A stretch of DNA of 64,000 nt from Hemicentrotus pulcherrimus (taxonomy: Eukaryota; Echinodermata; Echinoidea; Camarodonta; Strongylocentrotidae): positions 399,173 to 463,172 of the forward strand of contig BEXV01000024.1 of the NCBI GenBank assembly GCA_003118195.1, read 5' to 3'. Shown in pieces: positions 55,601-64,000 of this stretch. The stretch's first letter is position 1. Every line of letters starts with the position of its first letter. The translations under genes and the position numbers were made by a program. The notes beneath the pieces are model-generated. The model saw only the letters and a list, made by a program, of their open reading frames with translations. It was not told the DNA's origin and made no database searches.

Positions 55601-57113
55601 ATTTGCAATACTTTTATGTTTATCTTGTCATTATCTTCTTCTTTGCCATCAACATATATTGTGTTTGTCTTTTCTCGCAGGCTGAATTTTTAATTGTAGA
55701 TTTCAACCCGTTCAATGAAGTGACCGATTCATCACTGTTCACATGGACTGAGCTGTATAGGATGAGAGACGGGGATGAAGAATGTGACTTGAGATGTATC
55801 AAGGAGGAGGCCGGTGTACAACCAAGCCCGTATCTAGCTTACTCAATGCCTTCAGACTTCTTAGATCTGTCTTCGGGGACGGATGCTAACAAGCTTGTCG
55901 ACTTCTTAAAAATGGTGAGAATTGAATTGGAAACTTTAAAATATAATATATAGTACGGTCATGATTTTTCACTGTGTTTCTTTGAAAGTATGGACCAGTT
56001 CCGGTCATGCGATTGCATTGTAAAAAAAACATTGTGGAATCGATCAAAAAAGGTTGATCATCTAGCATATAAGTATTGGTGTGTACTGCAAGGTTCTGGA
56101 ATGATCAAAATGATCAGAAATTTGGACCAGTCTTGGTAAAGTTACAAGCACTGTAAACAGAAAGATTTTAATGGGACTACGCTATATCTATCCAGGCAGG
56201 ATAGATATGATAATTTACCAAATATATCAATTAGTAGGCGGTTTACCAGCAAATTTGTTATCACCACGTATTAGTCAAAACTATTCTTTCACATGATTGG
56301 TAATAAGAACTTCCATTTCATTTTTTAGAAAGGGGGGGGGGGCGTTTCCAAAGCTGGTCTTTACCTTTAAAATAGGTAGCTGTATTTGTTTTAAAAGAAA
56401 GCATGGAAGTTATTGAACCAATGCATTATAAATTTAAGGAGAAGAGTATGTGTACTGTACTCAAGATGATGAGAGGTAATGATATCTCACTAGATTTGTG
56501 AGGAGGAACAAACCACCATTCAAGTTTTATTCCTGTTTGTAAATCTCTGATCAGTTTTGTTTACAAATCTTATCATGTTGAAACGGCTCTAAATATGTTT
56601 TAGCAATTTGTTTAAAAAAAATAAACGTCCATTTAGAGGACTTCATGTACAATATTATCGTTGACCCCTCCCAGAACGCAATAGGTAATTTTCTGCGCTG
56701 TAGCAGTCAAAGTTACTCCAATTATTCATGAAGATATCAGATTACATTGTTGAGTCAGTTCAAGGGTAACATGTAACAGTTTACCTGTAGTGCAATTGTG
56801 CTTGTACCGGTTTGTCTTTTCAGCAAATATGTAAATACTGACTTAAGTAGAGGAGCCTGCGCCTTTGTTTTTGAACAGAAACATGGTGCCATATAAACAC
56901 TGTTAATCCTAATTATTATCATTATCATCATCTTTTCAGTCGTCATGATTACAGTTCCTACCATTTTGTAAATACCCACCGGATAATTTTAAAGAATAGG
57001 AACATACTACACATATTTTACTAATGAAACTCAATATTTTTTAAATTCTTTCTTTTTGTTTGTAGGAGGTCCAGAGACAAGATGATTCGGTAGATGATGA
57101 TGATGTGAGGTGA
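46610..57113 (+). CDS. CDC123: CDC123 homologue, eIF2 assembly factor (ATP-grasp fold), complete
   Basis: Cytosolic chaperone that joins eIF2 gamma to eIF2 alpha and so supports translation initiation. Coding exons: 46610-46683, 47170-47238, 48271-48322, 48770-48868, 50113-50219, 50967-51015, 52123-52198, 53125-53247, 54702-54730, 55681-55914, 57066-57113. The phases all agree and give 319 codons plus TGA (the human protein is about 336). Start [18 protein letters not shown] fits the family start. Motifs in order: [31 protein letters not shown], and [17 protein letters not shown], which holds the Asp/Asn metal ligands of the ATP-grasp site, then [15 protein letters not shown]. The acidic loop near residue 60-85 of vertebrate CDC123 is nearly absent. 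No frameshift or stop was seen, so it is likely functional. Confidence 0.97.
47170..47238 (+). CDS. CDC123: CDC123 exon 2
   Basis: Acceptor TAACAG, donor AG|GTATGT, phase 2/2. Encodes [20 protein letters not shown]. Confidence 0.94.
48271..48322 (+). CDS. CDC123: CDC123 exon 3 (short linker in place of the acidic loop)
   Basis: Acceptor TTGTAG, donor AAG|GTAAGT, phase 2 in and 0 out. Encodes [17 protein letters not shown], much shorter and less acidic than the vertebrate loop. Confidence 0.88.
48770..48868 (+). CDS. CDC123: CDC123 exon 4
   Basis: Acceptor TTATAG, donor AGG|GTAAGT, 33 codons, phase 0/0. Encodes [17 protein letters not shown] and PKLNWSAPR, a signature of the family. Confidence 0.96.
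49666..50022 (-). repeat. Dispersed repeat 'CGGCCCTACGTGTTATCAG', copy 2
   Basis: On the minus strand it starts TTTAAAGGCATCATTTAAC and has GGCCCTACGTGTTATCAGTG, a (C)17 run (G run at 49921-49937) and ACTCATTTTCCCCAATAG. The end TTTAAAG pattern recurs. It is in the CDC123 intron 5' of exon 5. Confidence 0.78.
50113..50219 (+). CDS. CDC123: CDC123 exon 5
   Basis: Acceptor TTGTAG, donor CC|GTAAGT, phase 0 in and 2 out. Encodes [18 protein letters not shown], then [14 protein letters not shown]. Confidence 0.96.
50727..50876 (-). mobile_element. SINE-like repeat with tRNA-Thr(CGT)-like head
   Basis: On the minus strand from 50873 it reads GGCGCGATAGCTCAGTGG, then TAGAGCAGTGGTCTCGTAA, so a good A box and a CGT anticodon loop are present. 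The B box is altered (GGATTAGAGACC) and the acceptor 3' strand is missing. It is therefore a SINE head or tRNA pseudogene, not a working tRNA. Confidence 0.65.
50967..51015 (+). CDS. CDC123: CDC123 exon 6
   Basis: Acceptor TTATAG, donor GAG|GTAATT, phase 2 in and 0 out. Encodes [16 protein letters not shown]. Confidence 0.92.
52123..52198 (+). CDS. CDC123: CDC123 exon 7
   Basis: Acceptor TTTCAG, donor ATAG|GTATGA, phase 0 in and 1 out. Encodes [20 protein letters not shown], with the E-F-R-V-F-V strand of the ATP-grasp core. Confidence 0.95.
53125..53247 (+). CDS. CDC123: CDC123 exon 8
   Basis: Acceptor ATGTAG, donor CATT|GTAAGT, phase 1 in and 1 out. Encodes [13 protein letters not shown] and a helix ending FKEQH. 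The conserved R-D of ISQRD is kept. Confidence 0.94.
53308..53563. mobile_element. Foldback MITE, same family, copy B
   Basis: CTGGGGAGTGCTTCACAAAC...GTTGGACTTAACTATGGCAGG at the left and GCCTGCCATAGTCAAG...CTTTGTGAAACACC(C)nCTG at the right; the centre is also partly inverted. It is shorter than copy A (256 bp). It lies in the CDC123 intron after exon 8. Confidence 0.78.
53573..53982 (+). repeat. Dispersed repeat 'TCATCAAATAAAGATAA', copy 1
   Basis: About 410 bp alignable with 59937-60290: TCATCAAATAAAGATAAG, ACAGAAGTTTTAT, AATATGATCAATTATTTTTG, CATTGAAATACATGGATATC. Around 70% similar. In both places no ORF of interest. Confidence 0.7.
54702..54730 (+). CDS. CDC123: CDC123 exon 9 (29 nt)
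   Basis: Acceptor TTTACAG, donor AAG|GTAAGA, phase 1 in and 0 out. Encodes [10 protein letters not shown], equivalent to the family 'FVFDIYRD'. A very small exon, but needed to keep frame. Confidence 0.93.
55681..55914 (+). CDS. CDC123: CDC123 exon 10, metal/ATP site
   Basis: Acceptor CTCGCAG, donor ATG|GTGAGA, 78 codons, phase 0/0. Encodes [18 protein letters not shown] (D and N coordinate Mg2+ in the family), [18 protein letters not shown] and KLVDFLKM. Confidence 0.97.
55984..56180 (+). repeat. Dispersed repeat 'AGTTCCGGTCGTGCGATTGC', copy 2
   Basis: Second member of the pair at 16391, with CCAGTTCCGGTCATGCGATT, AAAAAGGTTGATCATCTAGC and GGACCAGTCTTGGTAAAG. It lies in the last CDC123 intron. 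Confidence 0.75.
57066..57113 (+). CDS. CDC123: CDC123 exon 11 (acidic C-terminus, stop)
   Basis: Acceptor TTGTAG, TGA at 57111. Encodes [15 protein letters not shown], the usual acidic end. Possible poly(A) signals AATAAA at 57595 and 58123. Confidence 0.92.
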   Translation, partial: EVQRQDDSVDDDDVR

Positions 57114-57146
57114 TGATACTCACCGTGATAGACCAATGATCTTCAG

Positions 57147-57187
57147 AACTCTCTCTCTCTCTCTCCTTCTCCCTCTCCCTCTCTCTT
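57147..57187 (+). repeat. CT microsatellite in CDC123 3' UTR
   Basis: CTCTCTCTCTCTCTCCTTCT and CCCTCTCCC runs, 35 bp after the CDC123 stop. Confidence 0.9.
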
Positions 57188-58548
57188 CTTCTTCATATGG
57201 TAATCTGTTCTTAACAAGTGTACATACATGTAGTTGGAAGGAATGAAACATTAAAAAAAGTTAATACAAGAAGATAAAATTCATGCAAGAACCATACCAT
57301 CAACCTTTACAGTGTCCTGATGATTTCTAGTATTTTATATTCTCCACAATCATGTGAATTTGTTTTCTTTCAAGATACATTCTAAGATATTTCTTTTATA
57401 CGTTGGTCTGCGCTATTTATCATTCAGATACTTTCACTTTTTGTTTTGATTAAAAAGGGGATGTGATGGGTAAACGATATCAAAATCTAAAATCTCGGCA
57501 AAATATAAGACACCCAGAGAGAAATTTTGTTAAATTGATTTGAAATTCAAACTTAATCCTGTGTACTAAATGTAGTTACCATTTCAAAAATGGAAATAAA
57601 GTTACCAAGGTTTGAAGAACCAATTAATTTTAAAAGTGTAATGATTTTTGTGCATATAAAAAAGAGTGTACCTAACTTTAGTAGCTCCTAATTAAAAAGT
57701 CATAACCACTCTATTTAATGATGAAAAATCACATAGTCTCTGTCCAATGGTACCCTATTCATAATATTTCCGTTATGGGTGACTGAGCACCAGGGCCTTT
57801 ACAAATTGATGTCAAAATCGTCTTGTACCAAATTATAGCTGATGAAACGAATGTGGGTCAGGCCATGTACATAAGTAAAAATGATGCAATGTATCTAGGC
57901 TTTCGCATAACCTTGTTTCAATCCATAGGATAACCTTCAATTAGTTTGAACAACCTACCGGGTACTAATTTCTTTTATTATTATATCTTTCTGCTCACTT
58001 GAGTTCTCTCTGCTCCCTTGTCCGCTGCACTATTTCACACATGTATAGAGCAAATAAGCATTTCCTTGAGTTTGAGTTGATATTAACACCTTTTTCTTGT
58101 CAACTGCATAATAGTCGATTTAAATAAAGAAAACACAAACAAAATGGCTTTTGACTCGCATTCATTGCTTCAGCACAAACTTAGAACAAGATGATTTTGA
58201 CATTATTTTTTGAAAAGCCTGCTGCTCATTCATCCGTGGCAGCACAATTATGAATATAGTATTATTAGACAGGATATTAGTTACCCTTTACCATGATACA
58301 TGATTCAAGGTCACATACGTTATAACCTTTTGATTAGAAGCTACCAAAGTCAGCTAAACTTTTTTTGATACGCACTGTATATACCTATATACTGTATATA
58401 CTTAAATGCACATTGAAACACTGCATTGATGTGATTCAATATATGCAGTTATCAGGGTTTGTTTAATACTTTGTAGGAAGATGTAGTTCCTAATTTTGAA
58501 AAGGGATTCGTCATATGAAGTCGGCTTTTTCCTAGTGTTTCTTTGATT

Positions 58549-58904
58549 CACGGCCCTACATGTTATCAGCGTCTGTGATATGGTGTAATATTGAAGCCAT
58601 AACAAAAAAAAATTGTGCTTCAAACTGATCAAAGAGTGCTTCAAAAGAGTAAAAATCTTTTGAGTGATCGGTTTTACCATACTCGTTTTCCCCAATAAGC
58701 TGTAGTGTTATGAAAACCGTTAGGAACACGCACAATTTGATTTCGATGTCCAGTCATAAATATCTTGATAATCAGACAGGCAATCAGCTTTTAAAAGTCA
58801 TGGGATACCTGACTGACATAAAGGTTTATAATTATCATTGCTTCATGAGGTAAATCCAGGATTTTGTTTCAGAATCTGAGGCAAAGTTAGCCGATCCCTT
58901 TAAA
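58549..58904 (+). repeat. Dispersed repeat 'CGGCCCTACGTGTTATCAG', copy 3
   Basis: CACGGCCCTACATGTTATCAG...GTTTTACCATACTCG...CAGACAGGCAATCAGC...GATCCCTTTAAA. It is 356 bp with the inner part colinear with copy 2. Confidence 0.78.
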
Positions 58905-59434
58905 AGATAATATTGGTCAAACCTAATTAGATCTTAGTGTCTTAGTTTAACGATTGTATTTTTGTCAAGGGATGCAACATTTTGATGTTACCCATTCCTT
59001 TACTCATGTTTAAGTCATATATTGTGAAAGATAGATTTCTTTGCCTTTGAATATAAATTCTTGTATTTAAACATTATTTGTCTATATTCAATGAGTTATA
59101 TGTCTCTGTATGTAGTGTCAATAAGATTTTAAATTTTTGTTTTTCTTCTTCTTTTACCTTGGTTTAGGTGATGGAGGGGAGGGGGGTGCTCCTTTATTTG
59201 ATAAAGCTGCAAGTACATGTACATGTATATGGTTCAGACACATTTTTTCTTTTTTACTGAAGGGGGTGGGGTGGGTTTAGTGCTCACTTTCACCCCTGGA
59301 ATGTGAAGACAGAAGATTAGTACCTTAAAGATAATAGAAAGAGCCATGGTATTGAAGAGGCGTCGTGTGAAACTGTTCGATAGAAAGAACACAAGGGAGC
59401 TCATGGAAATTAAGGTTTGGTCTGGAAGAAGAAA

Positions 59435-59720
59435 AAAACTGGTGGAATAGGTAAAGAGAAGGTGGATTGAGATGGATGGGGAATGTGTTGAGAAGGGAAG
59501 ATGATGAACCTGTGAAAAGAGCGAGGGATCTGGAAGTGGATGGAATAAGGGGAAAAGGAAATCCAAAGATTTAATTAAAAGATTTGGTGAAAGAAAATGA
59601 GGAGGATGTTCAAGACAAGAAGAAGTGGCGGGAGGAAGTATCAATCATGGTGCGAAGGTCGGTTACCCCTCGTGAGAATGAAAATGCTGAGGTTAACCAA
59701 TGATGACGATGTTTGATGAG
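59435..59720 (+). pseudogene. Decayed 3' end of a non-LTR retrotransposon ORF2
   Basis: Conceptual translation with one frameshift and one stop gives DEPVKRARDLEVDGIRGKG, LKDLVKENEEDVQDKKKW and SIMVRRSVTPREN. The pattern 'D.P..RA.....G.RG.GRPK..W.D.V..D........D...WR' is common at the C-terminus of non-LTR elements with a late ORF2 tail. The family is not fixed. Confidence 0.6.
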
Positions 59721-59936
59721 GATTTGCTATTCAAAAGGCTGGAGATCTAAAAGTTGATTATAGCACGGTAGGAATCCTGTATACTCGTGAACTTCGTCTT
59801 AATTAAATTGACATTATGATACATGCATTAAAGGATATGATAATAAATCTGATCGATAAAGTTAGCTAAATATTGACTCTGTTCTGACATATTATCTTTT
59901 ATTCACTCTTCAAGGTAATATAACCTGATAACATTT

Positions 59937-60290
59937 ATCATCAAATAAAGATAAAGGGAGTTAAACGCCTGTAGAAGAGTTCCAATAGACACAGAAGTTT
60001 TATACAGGATATTGATGAAGGATCGGAAATGTGATCAGTTATTTTTTTTGAGAGATTGGTGACTTACAGGAGCAGCGTCATTACAGGGAACAGTCCGTTT
60101 GATGTTCATGCTGCGTCAATAGAATGCATGCATACATCATATTTAAATTGATGGATTATTGTCTGTATAATATGATAAAGAAAATTCAGAGAAAAATTGC
60201 AGCTAACATATTTCCAAACATGTTGAAATACATGTACATCACTGTATGAATAGTTTATAGTGAAACTACTAGCAGATCATATTTTAAAAA
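59937..60290 (+). repeat. Dispersed repeat 'TCATCAAATAAAGATAA', copy 2
   Basis: Partner of 53573-53982, with ATCATCAAATAAAGATAAAG, AATGTGATCAGTTATTTTTT and GTTGAAATACATGTACATC. Confidence 0.7.
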
Positions 60291-60299
60291 AAATGTTGA

Positions 60300-61690
60300 T
60301 TGCTTTGTGGAGCAGGTTAAAGCTTTTGCCCAACAAGGTGAGCTCGATCCTGCACTGTGCCCCCAAATCGTAGTCTAGGGACAAAGTGCATGCAGTTTCG
60401 AGGTCAGCAATAGTTTTACCCGTGACCCGAAAAATAAGCAGTCAATATATGTTTTATATACCACATCCCCCGTGACAATCCTCAAAAAGAGACATTCTAA
60501 CAAAATGTGCATGCTAAAATGTTAATGTAAATAGTAGACCGGCTAAGGATAAAAAGGCTCTGGAAAAAGTTTCCAAGGAATATTTCTTGATATGGACGGT
60601 AAGAGCAAGGCCTATAGCGGTATAACGATAGCTGAAGGTCCTATAAAACAGAAAGTCAATTATGCAAATATTTATTTAACTGTATCTTTATTAGTTTCAG
60701 TTTTTTTTAAAACATAGATATATCAATTTTGTTCTCACTTTTTCCAAGGCAACAGCTTAAAGGTAATACAAAGTTTTGGTATGGGGTCATGAATTTTGGT
60801 TCAAATGAACATATTGGAAATGGAAGCATATGCGATCCTACAATATTCAGTGGTCGTTGTCGCGGTCGAAATCGACTCTAACGTTATGAAATTGTAAATA
60901 ATAAACACTTTATGTTGAATAGCTCCCTCTCAGGGTCAAGACATTGATTAAGCTATAAAACAATGTTTATTGACTAAAATCGACCGATTAGATATTCCCG
61001 TTCGGAAATTATAAACCACAACTACATATTTTGATATTTTCATGGTCGGCCATGAAAACGGCCATTGTACGGCCGTACAGTTTCTAGGAGACAGTGATCT
61101 CATGAACATGTTGTATACTCATGAGATAAAAGTTCTCATGATGAACCATCCTGTACATTTTTCATATCTTCTACATTTTGAACTGTAATTTTGTACTAAT
61201 GTATTCTTTCATTACAGTTCATGAGACTGTGATTTGTAGATATCATTGCATATTTTTCATTTAATCTCTAATTACAGTTCATGAGAATGTGATCTGTAGA
61301 TATCATTGCATAGTTTTCATGTCTCTGTGTACCAGATTGTACATCTCACATTATTTTTTACTTCAGCAATGATCTGACTACATACTATATCTGTACATTG
61401 ACTAGTCTTGAAAAGTATTGCAGTTCCTTCCTTATCTTATTTCTTTTAATGTACGCGTATAGGGCGAGGATACTGCTATTAATGTTTTATTATACGGGAG
61501 GTACCTACATTTTGTACATAACTCATGGAATGGGAACTTGAACCACCACATAATGATTTAAATTGAAGATGTTTCATATTAACGTTTGTTAATGTATATA
61601 TATGCATATGAATTGTACTTGTGTTTTTAAAATCAAATGTGGAAAATAAAACTTGAACTTGAAACTTGAGCGTGTGTAAACTGCTATTCT
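60300..61690. other. Intergenic DNA
   Basis: No gene seen. Apart from the 60-bp tandem repeat at 61211 it shows no recognised feature. Confidence 0.5.
61211..61330 (+). repeat. 60-bp tandem repeat, two copies
   Basis: ATTACAGTTCATGAGACTGT (61211) and ATTACAGTTCATGAGAATGT (61271) with matching following sequence GTAGATATCATTGCATA. Confidence 0.9.
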
Positions 61691-61699
61691 CACCTGTTC

Positions 61700-63645
61700 C
61701 CTTTTCATCATGTAGACGATTCTGAATCAATTATATCACATCGGTACGCTCCCTTCGAAGATACCGATTTAAATCTCAGATTTAATCCAATTGTACTTGA
61801 AAGTGAGAGGCACAATAACAATGCAGATAGCGACTCTGACAAAAATTATTTTGCAAACTACGTTACGTCCACTTCTAATTATTATGAGGTGGTAGATTTT
61901 GTGAACAAATTCGCCATAACCAGAAATAATGCAACCTTTTTCGGATATACATTTCATCGTTAGGAGCATTTTAAAAATAATTGATTCCGAAGTCATCTGC
62001 CACTTTAATAAATAATATACTTACAAATAACTTACTTTCATTTCATGATACTGGTCTATTATATTGTGATGTATCAGATCACTTGCCTGTTTTTACCATT
62101 TCAAAGTTAAATGTTGCTAATGTCAAATCATCGAAAGTAAACATAGGTCACAGAATTATAAATCAGAGAAATATTGAGGCCTTAATTAGGAATTTGCATG
62201 GAATTATTATGAGGTGGTAGATTTTGTGAACAAATTCGCCATAACCAGAAATAATGCAACCTTTTTCGGATATACATTTCATCGTTAGGAGCATTTTAAA
62301 AATAATTGATTCCGAAGTCATCTGCCACTTTAATAAATAATATACTTACAAATAACTTACTTTCATTTCATGATACTGGTCTATTATATTGTGATGTATC
62401 AGATCACTTGCCTGTTTTTACCATTTCAAAGTTAAATGTTGCTAATGTCAAATCATCGAAAGTAAACATAGGTCACAGAATTATAAATCAGAGAAATATT
62501 GAGGCCTTAATTAGGAATTTGCACGAAGTCAACTGGACGGATGTATATGCTGCAGAAGATCCAAACGATAGTTATAATATTTTTCAAAATAAATTTAGTG
62601 CATTGTATGATAAACATTTTCCAATTGTATTAGAAAAAAAAAACACAAGAAATTAAAATGTTAGATGACGAATGGACTGTTACAGTCGATCCGACATAAG
62701 AATAAATTATACAAAATGTATTCACGTAACCCATCAGACCAAAATGCTTATGTGTATAAAAACTATCGTAACCTACTCACAGGATTAATTCGTAAAGCAA
62801 AATCCCAGTATTTCCATGACAAATTTGTACTTAATAAATATAATGTAAATTGTACGTGGCAAACGATCAATTTACTACTTAACAAAAGTAAGCCAGCTGA
62901 GAATTCTGTATTTAATTATAACGGGGACATCGCTACAGAACCGGACATTATTTCGAACTCCTTTAATGACTTCTTTACAAGCATTGGTCCATCTTTAGCA
63001 AATAAAATCCCAGGTACCCAAACGAAATATTTACAGTATATGAATGATCCACCTGTTGACTCTTTGTATTTATATCCTACTAGGGAAAATGAAACCTGTA
63101 ACATTGTTAGTACTTTTGGAAACAATAAAGCTGCAGGTTTAAATGAATACAGTCTAAGGGTCATTAAACAGGTCATTCTGTACATCTGCAGACCACTATA
63201 TGCCATATATTCAATCTTTCATTATCAAACGGAGTTTTTCCAGATGAGCTAAAGAAAGCTAAAGTAACACTAGTGTTTTAATCCGGTGACAAGCGTGAAT
63301 TTACAAACTATAGGCCCATTTCTGTACTGTCAGTCTTCTCTGAATTATTCGAGCGCATTGTTTATAAAAGAACTATCGAATTCCTTGACAAACATTCTAT
63401 TCTCAATAAACATCAATATGGTTTCCGTAGGGATTATTCAACATGTATGGCTCTTACCAGTCTTTCTAGTAAAGTCATCGAAGCCTTTGAGGCAAATGAA
63501 TTTGCAATTGGAGTTTTTATAGATCTGTCTAAGGCATTTGACACAATTAATCACAATATTTTACTATCTTAACTATATCGTTATGGAATACGTGGTGTAA
63601 CTCTAAATGGTTCACCAGCTATCTGAACAATCGATTACAATGTAC
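61700..63645 (+). pseudogene. Jockey/CR1-like non-LTR retrotransposon remnant (endonuclease and RT), internally deleted
   Basis: The start of the endonuclease region (YYEVVDFVNKFAITRNNATF) jumps to its end (LLYCDVSDHLPVF; SDHLPV is the conserved APE-type C-terminal motif), so about 150 residues are gone. Next come LIRKAKSQYFHDKF, the RT start (TNYRPISVLSVFSELFERIV) and IGVFIDLSKAFDTINHNILL. The latter is RT motif A. Stops and frameshifts occur at about 61962, 62656, 63252 and 63572, and the YADD box is absent. It cannot be active. Confidence 0.82.
61877..62526 (+). repeat. Perfect 325-bp tandem duplication inside the retrotransposon remnant
   Basis: 61877-62200 recurs at 62202-62525 with no mismatch seen except at the last base or two (GCATG against GCACG). 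The junction shows short AATTATTATGAGG homology. 325 is not a multiple of 3, so it shifts frame. Confidence 0.92.
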
Positions 63646-64000
63646 CAAATATCTAATATAGCTGATTTAAAATCAAAACAAATTTATGTACAATTAATAA
63701 AGAAAGCTGGTTTTAAACCTGTGGTTTTTGAGAGAATTGGAAGGAACTATGGTTTTTCCTGTAAGGAAATAGAATACATATTTTTAAGACTAAGACAGTG
63801 TACACTTAACAGTCGATTACGAGAGTTTCAGTTTAAACTTATACATAATATATTATATACAAACCATCACCTCTTCCGTTTTGGTCTTGTCTCGACTAAC
63901 TTATGCTCATTTTGCGAAAAAAGATGAAGAAACATATAAACATTTATTCTATACTTGTGAATTTGCACAATCAGTGTGGGGAATGTGCACGAGATTTTTA
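63646..64000 (+). pseudogene. L1/Tx1-like ORF2 tail, second copy, runs off the window
   Basis: Encodes IADLKSKQIYVQLIKKAGF, VFERIGRNYGFSCKEIEYIF, LNSRLREFQFKLIHNILYTN and LCSFCEK. An extra A at about 63920 (GCGAAAAAAG against GCGAAAAAG at 45.4 kb) shifts the frame just before the second half of the zinc motif. Confidence 0.78.

Noticed and set aside
59234..59644. Minus-strand 136-codon ORF
   Set aside because: Antisense of the decayed retrotransposon tail and a G-rich stretch; Pro/Ser/Leu-rich by composition.

Overview
This window looks like nuclear DNA of an invertebrate deuterostome, most likely an echinoderm of the sea-urchin type. The reasons are AT-rich sequence, short exons with GT-AG introns of 0.4-7 kb, two recognisable animal genes, and a dense mix of tRNA-derived SINE-like repeats, foldback MITEs and decayed non-LTR retrotransposons. 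The species is inferred, not proven. No bacterial genes, CRISPR arrays or viral genes were seen. Layout: (1) 1-40180, + strand: the 3' two-thirds of a DOCK-family Rac/Rap guanine-nucleotide exchange factor. Its 5' end lies before the window. I placed 22 exons with consistent splice phases, and one more exon is probably hidden by the assembly gap at 5437-5594. Exons from 6939 to 15967 encode the catalytic DHR-2 domain. Exons from 18076 to 40180 encode a low-complexity, proline-rich tail with a series of class II SH3-ligand motifs, several on separate exons, including a duplicated exon pair (27640-27834 and 29507-29668). (2) 40181-46609: 3' UTR and intergenic DNA, with a purine-rich (GA)n/(TA)n block and a 5'-truncated L1/Tx1-like retrotransposon tail at 45328-46040. 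(3) 46610-57113, + strand: a complete CDC123 gene (11 coding exons, 319 codons). CDC123 is the ATP-grasp assembly chaperone of translation factor eIF2. (4) 57114-64000: intergenic DNA with retrotransposon debris: a decayed 3' ORF2 tail, and an internally deleted Jockey/CR1-like endonuclease-RT remnant with a perfect 325-bp tandem duplication, joined to a second copy of the same L1/Tx1-like tail found at 45.3 kb. The two genes share strand but no visible functional link: DOCK acts in actin/Rac signalling at the membrane, CDC123 in cytosolic eIF2 assembly. The introns hold most of the less usual content: a TTAA-flanked MITE, several foldback families present in two or more copies, a tandem-unit element carrying perfect DR1 nuclear-receptor half-site pairs, a duplicated splice acceptor, and a strong excess of the palindromic octamers TACATGTA and TACCGGTA. 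I see no wholly new system. The best candidates for follow-up are the modular SH3-ligand exons and the second proline-rich reading frame inside the last DOCK exon.
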